64,000 nt of DNA. Source: Macquaria australasica (taxonomy: Eukaryota; Chordata; Actinopteri; Centrarchiformes; Percichthyidae). This document shows, one piece after another, positions 26,901 through 36,062 of the stretch (position 1 is its first letter; each line of letters begins with the position of its first letter). The stretch covers positions 1 through 64,000 of the forward strand of contig SEMN01000453.1 of NCBI GenBank assembly GCA_005408345.1. Reading direction: 5' to 3'. The notes under the pieces were generated by a model. The model saw only the letters and a program-made list of their open reading frames with translations. It was not told the DNA's origin and searched no databases. Both the position numbers and the translations under genes were made by a program.

Positions 26901-27484
26901 AAAGCATATTATAAAGAACATGTGAAGTCGATGTGACAAGTGAGGAGCTGTCAGTAGCAGCTGTATCGCTGTCTGTAGCTCAGACAACCTCAGTAACACT
27001 TACAACATACAATTCTTTCATCTGCTTGTGTAATGACTCAACTGTGCATCTGATCCAGTTACATGTGTGGTTTACAAAAAAAGCTGTTAAAATATTTGTC
27101 TGTCATGAACTGAACTGTTAATGCAACACAAATTTAGAGTCTATAAAACCAGATCAGATATTCACATTATATTTACCTTCTTTCAATAAGTGTTAACATG
27201 GGAGAAGTTTGGAAGATGCACATTACGACTAATAAAAAACGGATCATATTACAGATGCAGATATTCTTAAAAACTATAATTGCACATGTGGATATGTGAG
27301 TAGGTGTGTATGTGTGTGCACTCACTCCTTAAAATACTTTTCTAATATTAAAAAGTTACATTTAAATAGTATAGTAACATAATTTTCTGCTCCTACCTTT
27401 GACATCCTGAGCAGGGCAATCCACCGGGAACTCAGCCTGCTCTGGTCTCCCATTCACTGTGAAGTAGATGATTTTTGTTGCCAT
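14949..27484 (-). CDS. pde9al: PDE9-family cGMP-specific 3',5'-cyclic phosphodiesterase (pde9a-like)
   Basis: This is a complete cyclic-nucleotide phosphodiesterase, predicted to hydrolyse cGMP to GMP. Fourteen coding exons on the minus strand join in phase to 539 aa: 27397-27484, 26068-26229, 25930-25981, 25595-25697, 23904-24046, 23740-23799, 21402-21579, 19926-20048, 19080-19172, 18860-18927, 18652-18754, 15711-15815, 15313-15459 and 14949-15143. The N-terminal ~180 residues form the PDE9-type regulatory region; the catalytic domain spans ~190-500. Metal ligands are visible as His251 and His255 (HNFKHC), His291-Asp292 (CHDLDHTG) and Asp401 (VSDISNE); the invariant purine-binding Gln is 452. 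These sit one residue before their human PDE9A2 counterparts. The C-terminus is short and polar. Intron 5 starts with GC rather than GT. From memory, similarity to human PDE9A is moderate in the catalytic domain and low at the N-terminus, so this looks like the fish pde9a-like paralogue; the exact symbol is less certain than the family. Confidence 0.93.
16710..17942. mobile_element. TTAA-flanked MITE (piggyBac-like ends), interrupted by a solo LTR
   Basis: The left end agctggggtaggcag is perfectly inverted at the right as ctgcctaccccagct. Both ends abut TTAA (16706-16709 and 17943-17946), the target duplication typical of piggyBac-type transposition. No transposase is present. An LTR-like block at 16756-17287 lies inside it. 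Confidence 0.75.
16756..17287 (+). mobile_element. Solo LTR, gypsy-like, inside the TTAA element
   Basis: The 532-bp block begins TGTTATG and ends CTTAACA, giving the TG...CA ends of an LTR. It is flanked by ccgcc and ctgcc, a five-base duplication with one mismatch. AATAAA is at 17209-17214 toward its right end, suggesting plus orientation. It has no internal region, primer site or second LTR. Confidence 0.6.
19778..19810. other. Perfect 13-bp inverted repeat with 7-base loop
   Basis: CACAGTCTAGGTT, the loop CTGTGTA, then AACCTAGACTGTG, inside a PDE9 gene intron between the exons at 19926-20048 and 19080-19172. The stem is too short for a microRNA precursor, and no family was recognised. 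Confidence 0.6.
20155..21110. mobile_element. Two adjacent diverged copies of an intronic repeat
   Basis: Copy A (about 20155-20580) and copy B (about 20655-21110) share gtccaat.ttcactctc, tttttagct.ctgttttgg, aaatatctggctc.ttagct and a run ending in gctgagcagg or similar. A third copy lies at 24905-25345. All are within introns of the PDE9 gene. They have no coding frame. Family unknown. Confidence 0.6.
22261..22795 (+). mobile_element. Solo LTR, gypsy-like, with 5-bp target duplication
   Basis: The 535-bp block starts TGTTGTG and ends CGTGACA. It is flanked on both sides by GCATC (22256-22260 and 22796-22800), a perfect five-base duplication. A TATA box (tataaata, 22521-22528) lies inside, and a polyadenylation-like agtaaag is near the right end, as expected for an LTR in plus orientation. 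It lies in the PDE9 intron between the exons at 23740-23799 and 21402-21579, opposite to the gene. No internal retroelement sequence remains, so it arose by LTR-LTR recombination. Confidence 0.82.
24265..24752. mobile_element. Inverted-repeat element with internal tandem motifs (PDE9 gene intron 4)
   Basis: The left end agccatgctagcag is inverted at the right as gatagcatggct. Inside, two diverged ~130-base units each contain a form of caaagtca.tag, ggaccat.aat and atggcaatc followed by gagatatttca. No coding potential. Family name not recalled. Confidence 0.65.
24795..24900 (+). mobile_element. L2-like LINE 3' terminus fragment
   Basis: It contains the tail signature agagtcggtctagacctgct, ctgagataactttgttatga and an aataaaactgaattgaa end. 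It lies in the same PDE9 intron as the neighbouring inverted-repeat element. Confidence 0.85.
24905..25345. mobile_element. Third copy of the 20155-21110 repeat family
   Basis: Shares tggagcaacattagcattc, gagggaaatatctggctc, tttagctgctaaatgc and the following sequence with the copies at 20155-21110. A poly(T) run of about 19 is at 25114-25132. Confidence 0.6.
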
Positions 27485-28508
27485 TTCATGAATTCAGAGC
27501 CACTGATGTTGCCGTGTGCACTGCTGATCTGTATGTAACGTCTGTCTCACCTCATTATTTTACTGGTAAACACTCCACCCCCATTGTTTTTGATCTCTCC
27601 ACCTCCTCTTCTGCTCCTCCTTCCCTTTCCTTTTTTCGTGCTGTAACATTTTTCCAAATGACAGTAGGAGTAATTCATTGAAAGTAACCCTCAGTTTTTA
27701 GTTTTTGTAGCAGTGATCTGGGGTCAGTGTTTTCTTGTATTTGTTATTTGTTTCATTTGTAGATCTTTTCATGGAAGCCCATTTCCGCCACTTGAAAAAA
27801 ATGATCCACCACACAAGTTCTGTCTCACTGATAAGTGCTTTTTTTCATAATTATGAACTATTATATAATAATCATGCCATAGTATCTTATAGTTATATGT
27901 CATTAATTATCTTGAGGAAAAAAATTATGTTTTATTATCTAATAATGAGATATCTCACAATTATAAGATAGTAAGTCATATAAAATAATAATAACAAATA
28001 AGATAAGACTATAACAATTTAGATATCTATTAAAATAAGAAATTAACTAATTAAATTCAAAGGTTATGAATTACAATACCTTAGGCCATATACATGACTT
28101 GTGCATTGTGCAAATATTCTAAGCTACAGTATCTACAGTATGCAGAAAATAAGTCATAATTATAAGATACTATTTCATAATTAGGAGATAAGTCATAATC
28201 ATGAAGAAAAACTTAATAACTTAATAATGCGAAAAACTTAAGTAGTGATTTTTTTTCCCCAAGTGGCAGAAATGGGCTTCGATACCTCTTTTATGTTTGC
28301 TGTAGTTATAATTGCAGCTGCTAAAATAGGGTTAATCCTCCCTGCCTGTAGGTGGCGCTGTGGAGAGCGCACGTCTGTGGATAACACTTGAGAAGCCCTT
28401 CCCTCCGCCTTCCTTGGCTGTGTCACCACATGGGCAACCGGATAAAGAGAGACCGACGTGGTTCGTAGAGAGTTTACAATTTGTGTCTCGTATCATTAAT
28501 TCGTCGAA
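27485..28508. promoter_or_regulatory. Divergent intergenic interval between the PDE9 gene and nifk
   Basis: The two start codons are head to head, about 1.0 kb apart, so both promoters must lie here or in upstream non-coding exons. About half of it is a palindromic MITE (27774-28280). The nifk-proximal 230 bases are more GC-rich and contain several CG pairs (ccgacgtgg, cgcacgtc). No clear TATA box was found. Transcription starts were not located. Confidence 0.5.
27774..28280. mobile_element. Palindromic MITE in the divergent promoter interval
   Basis: The left end gaagcccatttccgccacttg is inverted at the right as caagtggcagaaatgggcttc with one mismatch (27774 and 28280 as outer limits). The interior is AT-rich with several forms of cataattataagata. 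There is no coding frame. An obvious target duplication was not seen. Confidence 0.8.
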
Positions 28509-31500
28509 ATGACTGAATGTAACGCAGAAACGGCCCCTAACCCGGCTAAACAGCTGCTGGCTTTGAACCCCAAACAAGAGTCGGAGTTCAAGAAGAAGGT
28601 GCAGGAGGTGAAGAAGAACAAATCCAGCAAGGTGGGTCGAGATGAAATTGTGGCCCCGGACGGAAACATGAATTCACGATAACTTTCACTAGGGTGCTAT
28701 TATTGCTTCGTTTATCCAACAATATCGTCTTTTCCAAAGGCAACAGGTGTTCCACGTTATTCCGTACCCCGTCGGGTTTCGTGACCTAATTAGAAAATTC
28801 AGCCATCCTGAATGCAACTTCTACCCTTTTTATCACGGTCAAATACTCTTATTTTAGTGGCTATTGTAGATAAAGGCGACCTCTAACTGTAGTGTTGAGC
28901 TAACTTGCATAGAGTCCGGTGCTGCAATAGCTGTTATTTAATTAATTCAATGGCGGCCCCAAAGGATTTTAGTTCGACAGGGTCACGTGACCGGTTAAAA
29001 ATGGCGATTCAACACTCAGTTACAGCTTGTGGCAAGCTGTGGTGTTTGCCTGTGTTTTTCTTTCTCCTTATTAATACAAGATGTATTATTGTGCGTTTTA
29101 AAGATCATTATAAATGGTAAAAAAATAATCAAGTAATACCGAAATTCATATTAAACTAATACACTCAAATATAAACCAAAATAATCAAATATACAAGTTA
29201 CGATTATTACGGATTATCAAACAACTCTTCATAATATAGTATGCTGATGTATAATGTGCTCTTTCTGTTTGTCCTTAAAAAATTCAATCAAAAAGCCATT
29301 AATATTAGGGCAATGCATTATAGGCCATTTTTTACAGCAGACATTTTGACTTCATAGCAGTGAAAGCACATGTGTTGCTAATACCATTAACAATGGCTCT
29401 ATTCTAATCAAGTGTCCCAGTAAGTCATGACCGTGTGAACAATACCAGGACCCTGAAATTGTAACTTTGTCGTCTTGTTTGTTTTTATGTATTTATTTTT
29501 TGATACAGGCGAACCGTTTGACCCCTGGAGTGGTTTATGTCGGGCACCTGCCGGTCGGGCTGTTTGAACCTCAGCTCAAATCTTACTTCGAACAGTTTGG
29601 GAAAGTCCTGAGGCTGCGGCTGTCCAGGAGTAAAAAGGTGTTTGACATAATCTTACTGTACAAAGCTTAATTCAGTTGGTTTCCACCAGTGAGTAACTAA
29701 AAAAACATCATCTTTAGTTGGATAAGAGTTAAGAAAATAATTTTGAGCTTGCTTGTTTTTAATTCTGTGCGTTACAAATTAAGTAAGAATAAAGATTTAG
29801 GTTTTCTCAGTTTGCTGTATGAGATTTTAGATCATACAGTTGTCCCATCAGTTTGACTGGACATTGTAGTAGTGATCCTGCAGGATTGTGGCTCAGACTG
29901 AAAATGATCTCAGATGTCACCGTGGTCTGAAGTCAGATAACTGAGCCTAAAGTGTTGTGGTACGTAAAGCTTATTACCTGCTCACCTATTGGCAGAGTGA
30001 TAAAACCCATGTACCAACAAAAGCACGAAGATAATTCATTTGGATCTATGGCATAAAAGCATTGTACGTTTAAAATGGAAGTCAGATTAGCCTTATTCAA
30101 ACTCAGATGTGTGGTATGAAGACATTGAGTTATGTGATTCATCTTTTTTCTCATCTTTTACTTGCAGACAGGTGGCAGCAAAGGCTACGCATTTGTAGAG
30201 TTTGATTGTGATGAAGTAGCCAAAATTGTTGCAGAGACCATGAACAACTACCTTATGGGAGAGAGGCTCATCAAATGTGAGTATTGTTCACGCGCAAGTC
30301 TGTTAATTCCTGCTTTCTTGCACAGGAGAGCAACATCACCTTATGCACATGAGTTAAATCGGATAAAAAAATGACCTAATGGATCCTGTCGATACCGTGA
30401 TGCATAACGTGTGACCTATCTTGATTTACAGATTAGTATCAACTGAATTATTAAGATCTGTAAACTTACAGAAATTATTACACTAAAGATATTTTATGCC
30501 TGTTTTTCACACTTTTTGTCTACACTTGTGCTGTTTTGCAGGTCACGTGATTCCACCCGAGAAGGTGCATGAGAAGCTGTTTGTTGGCGCCGACAGGAAA
30601 TTTAAAAAGCCCTCATATCCTGCTGTAGCACGCTACAACAAGAAACGCACAGCCGAGCAACTCACCAAGATGAAAGACAAGCTCCTGCGGAAAGAATCGA
30701 AGCTCCGCAAGAGGCTTGCGGCACACGGCATCGACTATGACTTCCCCGGATTTGTAAGTGAGCTTGGAATTGTAACTTTAAATGGCATCTAGCTGTTGTG
30801 TATTTATCTGAGCTATAAAAAAAGTTATTCCTAGAATGAAAAGTATCAAACTTTTCAAATATATACTCAGGGCTAGAACTTTGCTGTTGGGAGCTTCAGG
30901 TTATTAAGAATTTAAGTGTGTTGTCAATATTTAGAAATGTAAAGCTGTGATAATTGGCATCCTCTTCCAATCAAAACATGGAAGTTTCATAGGTATACAA
31001 CATCGTAGAGCTACTCTGCTAGTATTTATACTTTGTTTTGTTGGCATCATGTTAACCCTTGAGTGCTGTCTTTGCTTTTCCAGGCTGCCCAGGTGCCTCA
31101 GAAGAAAAATCTGTCTGATTCCATGAACGCGTCTACATGTAGTGATGTAAGGCTGACACTAGTGATATTATTTGAGCTTTGGCACAGACTGAAAATGACC
31201 TCAGGTGTAGCAGTGATCTGGGGTCAGATATCTGTGCCTACAGTACTGTGGTGCATAAAGCTTATTGCGTGTGTTTCTTGGTGGCTGCGTGATAAAACCC
31301 ATGTACCAACATACTGTATTAAATCAAGGGAAAATCAAAAGATTCAAGGGAAAACTTAAACAAAACAAATCATCCCATTTATACCAGAATGACCACATGT
31401 GGCTAATGAGCTCCTCTCTTCCACTTCAGGACACCACACCCGTCTGCACCCCCTCTCTTCTGGAGAGGAGGAAGTCCATGGTCATCGACGATGATGCAGA

Positions 31501-31645
31501 TGATGAAATTGTCATTAAGATGCCAGCTGCAGAGAAAGACGAAGAGTGCTCCTCAGAGGAGGACGACAGCGACAACGAGGAGGAGGATGAGGATGATGAC
31601 TCAAAGAGCGAGGAACCCTCTGAAGAAGACGACGAGGCGGAGTGA
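28509..31645 (+). CDS. nifk: MKI67 FHA domain-interacting nucleolar phosphoprotein (NIFK)
   Basis: NIFK is a nucleolar RNA-binding protein that acts in 60S subunit and pre-rRNA maturation and binds the FHA domain of Ki-67 in mitosis. Six exons join in phase to 283 aa: 28509-28631, 29509-29637, 30168-30276, 30542-30753, 31084-31146 and 31430-31645 (stop included). An RRM spans about residues 45-125, with RNP2 (VVYVGHL) in exon 2 and RNP1 (KGYAFVEF) in exon 3. Exon 4 is the basic region ending GIDYDFP, shared with human NIFK. Exon 6 begins with the Ki-67-binding motif TTPVCTP.LLERRKS, whose two Thr-Pro sites are phosphorylated in the human protein, then a long acidic tail. Human NIFK is 293 aa, so length fits. 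Introns 2 and 5 each hold an H/ACA snoRNA. A poly(A) signal is at 32044-32049. Confidence 0.96.
29320..29459. mobile_element. Inverted-repeat element, copy 2 (truncated), in nifk intron 1
   Basis: The left end ggccattttttacagcagac and ctattctaatcaagtgtccc match the family at 11602-11818 and 32141-32383. The right terminal repeat is missing, so this copy is truncated about 50 bases before exon 2. Confidence 0.6.
29890..30022 (+). ncRNA. H/ACA box snoRNA in nifk intron 2 (copy 1)
   Basis: This is a two-hairpin RNA of about 133 nt. The 5' hairpin closes with GGCTCAG/CTGAGCC, opens into a pocket (ACTGAAAA on the left, GATAA on the right), and has an inner stem TGATCTCAG/CTGAAGTCA with one mismatch. 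The hinge reads AAAGTG at 29949-29954, one base off the H-box rule ANANNA. The 3' hairpin closes with TGGTACGT/ATGTACCA around an inner stem ATTAC.CTGC/GCAG.GTGAT. An ACA box is at 30017-30019, three bases before the proposed end. It is in the host gene's sense strand, as intron-processed snoRNAs are. It would guide pseudouridylation; the predicted target is 28S rRNA. A paralogue is at 31181-31314. Confidence 0.83.
31181..31314 (+). ncRNA. H/ACA box snoRNA in nifk intron 5 (copy 2)
   Basis: A paralogue of the RNA at 29890-30022. The 5' hairpin closes with a perfect GGCACAGA/TCTGTGCC and has a perfect inner stem TGACCTCAG/CTGGGGTCA (one G-U). The H box is ACAGTA (31240-31245), matching ANANNA. 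The 3' hairpin closes with TGGTGCAT/ATGTACCA and ends with ACA at 31309-31311. Pocket sequences CTGAAAAT, AGAT and AAACCC are shared with copy 1. The distance from each pocket to its box is 14 nt, the usual H/ACA spacing. Of the two, this copy keeps the better boxes and stems. From the paired target sites it could belong to the SNORA21 family, which is a guess. Confidence 0.88.
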
Positions 31646-32070
31646 AAGTCTCATTGTTTTATTGTGGACAATGCATACATCAGGATCATGTATGGTGTTT
31701 GATTTGCTTTTGAGAGTCACAGGACAACTTTGTGTGTCTGTCAGTATGTGGATGTCACATTACAAGAAGCTCTTATGAAAGATTCCACCATAATTGTGGG
31801 TACCATGGATGGTGCTTGCAAAGCCATCATAATGTACCTGATTTATGGGCAACAGTTTTGCCTGGACTTCTCTGAAAATGGCAAATGTGCATTTCAGTCT
31901 TGGAGTAGGCTGCTTCCTGTGCCATGCAGGGATATAATGTTGGTACAAAACAGACGGCAACATTATTATTATTTTTGCTTTATAACCACACTTGTATAAA
32001 AGCGTGGTCAAATTTGTAGACTATGTAAACTATGATCTTTAAAAATAAATGTGAGAATGTACCCCAAGCA
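31646..32070 (+). other. nifk 3' UTR with poly(A) signal
   Basis: This follows the nifk stop codon. AATAAA at 32044-32049 is the first good signal downstream, suggesting a 3' UTR of about 425 bases. Short open frames here are not conserved proteins. Confidence 0.6.
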
Positions 32071-32140
32071 GTTTAAATGCCTTTTTTAATACACTGAATG
32101 TGTTATTTTTCTCACACTCATACACACACACTGCCAGTGC

Positions 32141-32383
32141 AATAAGCCCTTTTTTACGGAAGACATTTTGACATGTCACAGTAAGAAAAGCACAGGCGTA
32201 AATAGAAAAAATGATGGCTGAATTCCTTTTAGCTGCTTCAGGTCCAGGGTCCTGGTCTTCACACTGTCATGACTTACTGGGACACTTCAATAGAACGGAG
32301 CCATCATTAATGGTATTAATAACACTTGTGCTTTTCCTGCTATGACAAGTCAAAACGTCTGCTGTGAAGAAGGCCTATCAGTG
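32141..32383. mobile_element. Inverted-repeat element, copy 3, downstream of nifk
   Basis: The left end agcccttttttacggaagac with tttgacatgtca is inverted at the right in tgacaagtcaaaacgtctgctgtgaagaaggcct. Full-length relative of copies at 11602-11818 and 29320-29459. Confidence 0.7.
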
Positions 32384-33119
32384 ACGCAATATAAACTGCA
32401 CTGATAATGACGACGTGCGTTTCCACAACCAAACTGATGGTATTGTAGCTCTAACCACTATGGAATTCTATTGGCTGATACTGTATATTGATACTTAACA
32501 TTAACGGGTAATAAAAAGTTCACCCCCTTATTACCGGAGACTGTAAAATGGGTGATTCATTTAGTATTTGAGCTTAGGATCTTTTACCAAGTAAAGACTG
32601 TATAGGACATCAATAGAATGTAGTCGGATTAGAAATAATGAAAACTAGGTTGTGTTGTGGGGACCCTAGTCCCTGACACAGTGGGCTGTGTTTGTGGGTC
32701 TTGGGTCCTACTTGTAGTTTTGATTTTACACATAATCAAAATTAGAAAGAATCAGCTACTCGATGTACAGTATATGTGAATGGTGTTTTTTTTCGGGCCC
32801 AGGGCATCTTCCCTGTTTCCTAGATTATGTCTAGATGCAAGACACTGAACCCTTAAATCCTCAGTTTTATTTTTCTGCATGCAGCAGTTTGAGTGAAAAT
32901 GTAAACGCTATGCGCTTACCATTACATTGCACACACATCACAGACCCCATGTGTCCATTAGATGTCGCTACACGTCGAGTTACAACGTTACACGTCCGCG
33001 ATTACACGCCGACAGGGTGTTTTTTTTCTTGCATTGCCATGCGACAGTTTTCCAAGTGCCAACATCATCCCTGGATCGACTGCGCATGCGCACGACGATC
33101 CCATTCTTGTCCTGCAGGC
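32384..33119. promoter_or_regulatory. nifk-clasp1 intergenic region and clasp1 promoter
   Basis: AT-rich on the left, becoming CG-richer from about 32960 (acacgtcgag, cgtccgcgatt, tgcgcatgcgcacgacg). The palindromic tgcgcatgcgca at 33080-33091 is an NRF1-like site, common in CpG promoters. This fits a promoter for the clasp1 first exon. No protein gene was recognised. Confidence 0.5.
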
Positions 33120-33246
33120 AGCATTCCGGGTGGAGAGACTGAGAGAAAGAGAAAGACAGGAGAGATTTGAGGCCGTGGACTGTATATTTACAACAAGAAA
33201 TACGAACTGTATGTTCGAACCAGCTGCGGCGTTTAAGCGGGATATG
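33120..33246 (+). other. clasp1: clasp1 non-coding first exon (5' UTR)
   Basis: The sequence ends in cgggatatg followed by a strong splice donor (gtgagt) at 33247. It lies just downstream of a CG-rich promoter-like segment. The next acceptor in plus orientation that leads to the clasp1 start codon is at 35531-35536 (ttctag). The upstream limit is approximate because no transcription start could be read. It contains the start of a short upstream frame (33211). Confidence 0.6.
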
Positions 33247-35536
33247 GTGAGTAGAAACATGAGTGCTGTAGGTACACCTTCTCGCCTCCTTGTCACATTT
33301 TCTTCTCTTTGTGCTGCCTGGCTGCGAACTGACGTTTCATTGAAAGGAAAGGCTTGGCTAGGGGCTAGCGTTAGCTTTTATCCTCTGCACACCTACTCTG
33401 TCTGGTACGGTGGAAAGGTAAGCCAGCTGTTTTAGAGAGAAACAAAGAAACTGAATGTTTCACGGCCACCGGGGGTAAAAATACAGGGGAGGCTAGTCAT
33501 GTTTCATGTTAGCAGTGTCTAGAATCTGTCAAGGCGCTCCTTCGTTTGGCATTGCTAGCAGCAGCAGTGATGGTCTGGCTTTGAGCTAGCTGGAGCTCAG
33601 CTAATGTAAAAAAAATAAAATCAAAGCAGAGAGGGGGGGGGGGTGTGTGTGGCAACACCGAGCAAATGTGTGTGAAATCACAAGCAATTTCAGGGTGGTA
33701 TAATCATATAGCAATGCTGTAAATGCAAATTTTATTGACATGTATTGCATTTTCCTGTCTTAAACTGAACTATTCAAAGAGCCTTATAATTATAGATCTT
33801 ACATGTTGTTACTAAAATGTATTACACTCAGACCAGTGCAGCTTCTTCCAGATTTCTCTCAGGCTTAAATGTCAAGGCATACACAGTCATATACAATACA
33901 TATACACATAGACACATGCATATACATACAAATCAGCTTCAGCTAGAGGCACTATGTACATTTCATCTGATGCATTGCTTCTCCCTAGGTAACTGTTTGT
34001 CTGTATTGCCCGTGCTAACTAACAAATACATTTAACTATTACCCTAGCCAATCATAAAAAAGGAAACGTATTGTTTCAACAACATGATTGCACTAATGAG
34101 GAGAAAGTAAATGGTCACAGTCTAGTGAATCTGAATCCATATCGAGCTGCTTCAACACGTGCAGGTGTGATTGTCACTTACCAGAACAAAGGCCCACATC
34201 TGACAGAGGTTGTTTACGGATTCCTCTCTGGTAGATAATCTTGAAGGGAAGAAGCCCAGTCAGCATATGACCGAGCAGTCTGGACCTGGAGTAAATAAAC
34301 ACTGCAGTGAGGTCCTTTATTCATTTGGAGTTGCTAATGAAGCTCAACCCCCTCAGTCCCTGTGTTTCCACAGCAGCAGTGGGTTGTCAAGCTGAGCATT
34401 TGAAGCTGTCAGAGATGGGTGTGTTTGGGTGGGGTGAATTCATTCAGAGCCTTGATTCAGCTGTCTTGTTTTGTTTTTGAATGTTCATTTTTCATTTCCC
34501 TACAATTTTTGATTCTGGTCTTGAAAGAGCATTTAAGCAGCACTGGCTGTAACTCTCATCACTGGCTGCTAGTGTGTGATTCGGCAACATTAGCTTATTC
34601 GACACACTATTTGCAGTTACCCCAAAGTACTGGGGACTTGCTTACACTATGGCCAAAAGTATTCAGACATCCAAGCATTACAACCATATGTGATTCTTGC
34701 ACGCCTCATTCCAAAACCATGAGCATTAACCTGCTTGCTATAACAGCCCCGCTCTGCTGGTAAGACTTTCCACACATTATTTTGGAGCCTGGCCTGCGGG
34801 GATTTGCTCTCATTCAGCTACAAGAGCATAAGTGAGGCTGGCCACTTGACTGATGTTGGGGCGATAAGGCCTGGCTGGCTCACAGTCGGTGTTCCAGTTC
34901 ATCCCACAAGGTGTTGGATGGGGCTCTTTGCATGCCGGTCAAGTTCTTCCACACCAAACTGGAAAAATCATGTCTTTAATGGAGCTGGCTTTGTGTGCGG
35001 GGGCATTTTCATGTTAAAACAAGAAAGGGACAAACACAAACTGTTGCCACAAAGTTGCAACACTACTGTCTGGAGCTCAAACAATGAATCGATTAATTGA
35101 TGAGCCGATCAACAGAAAAATGATCTATATTGATAACCGAGCCATTTTTCAAGCAAATATGCCAAACATGATCTGGTTTTAGCTTCCCAAATATATTTAT
35201 ATTTATTATTATTATTTATTTATATTAGCTGATTACTTTGCTTTATGTGATAGTAATCTGAATACCTTGTTGGTATGGTAAGAATTGTTAGATGTGGCCG
35301 GACTGTTGTCTAAAATACGAGTGTATGCTCATTTGAGGCCAGGAGGTGTCCACATACTTTTGGCCATATAGTGTATAACACTGGGTTAACCTAACCCTTT
35401 TAACTATAAGCTCAAAAATCTGAAATGAATTTTGAGTGATGAATTTCTGTGCCAGGAGCAATCAATGATGATGTTTATAATTTAAATGAAGAGGTTTGAT
35501 AATGACTTGACTCTGCTGTCCTTTCCTCTCTTCTAG
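33247..35536. other. clasp1 intron 1
   Basis: Contains a Tc1-like TA-flanked element (34645-35373) with a partial AATCGATTA-type MITE inside it, a short G run followed by GT repeats near 33634-33650, and no recognisable exon or RNA. Confidence 0.55.
34645..35373. mobile_element. Tc1/mariner-like non-autonomous element with TA duplication
   Basis: The left end cactatggccaaaagtattcagacatcc is inverted at the right as ggtgtccacatacttttggccatatagtg, with flanking TA on both sides (34643-34644 and 35374-35375). There is no intact transposase. The segment 35078-35290 resembles the AATCGATTA MITE family and appears to be a secondary insertion. Confidence 0.78.
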
Positions 35537-36062
35537 GGCTCTCCAGGGCAGATCCCGGGACAAGACATAGAGCTCTAAGCTAGCCCTCCCCATACATCTC
35601 CATTTGCTGCCTTGTGCGCTGCTCGCCAAAACCACCTCTCCTACCCCTGCTATAGCGGTTTGGCTCAGACTCCTCTAAGAGAGGAAGAGGGAGAAAAAGA
35701 AACCCAAGTGGGAGGGAGTAGTAAACTTTCCCCAGCTGCTGTCCAGACACACACATGCTGCATTGCTGCCATTCCCTAAGCCCTGCTCCATCCATCCCTA
35801 GGGCACGGCCACTAGCTTGCTAGCGAGCTAGCACTTTGCACAAAGACCAGGCCTGCCCTCGGGGATAAAAATACAAGCAGACTGTGTCTTTCTTTTTTCT
35901 CCCTTTTCCGGGTCACCCAGCCACACACTCATTAACTGGGGCTCCTTTTGTTTAGCTGTCATTCCCGCTGCTTTGAGCAGTGCAGGACTGCTAGGAGCCA
36001 GTCAGTCACTCAGCCGGGCAGACTGAGGGAGCCATAGGGGTTGGTTAGCAGAGGCCAGGATG
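35537..36062 (+). other. clasp1: clasp1 5' UTR within the start-codon exon
   Basis: A long leader between the acceptor at 35531-35536 and the start codon. It is rich in ct and cc runs and contains the palindrome gctagcttgctagcgagctagc near 35811-35833. The short upstream frame from exon 1 stops at 35576-35578. Confidence 0.55.
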
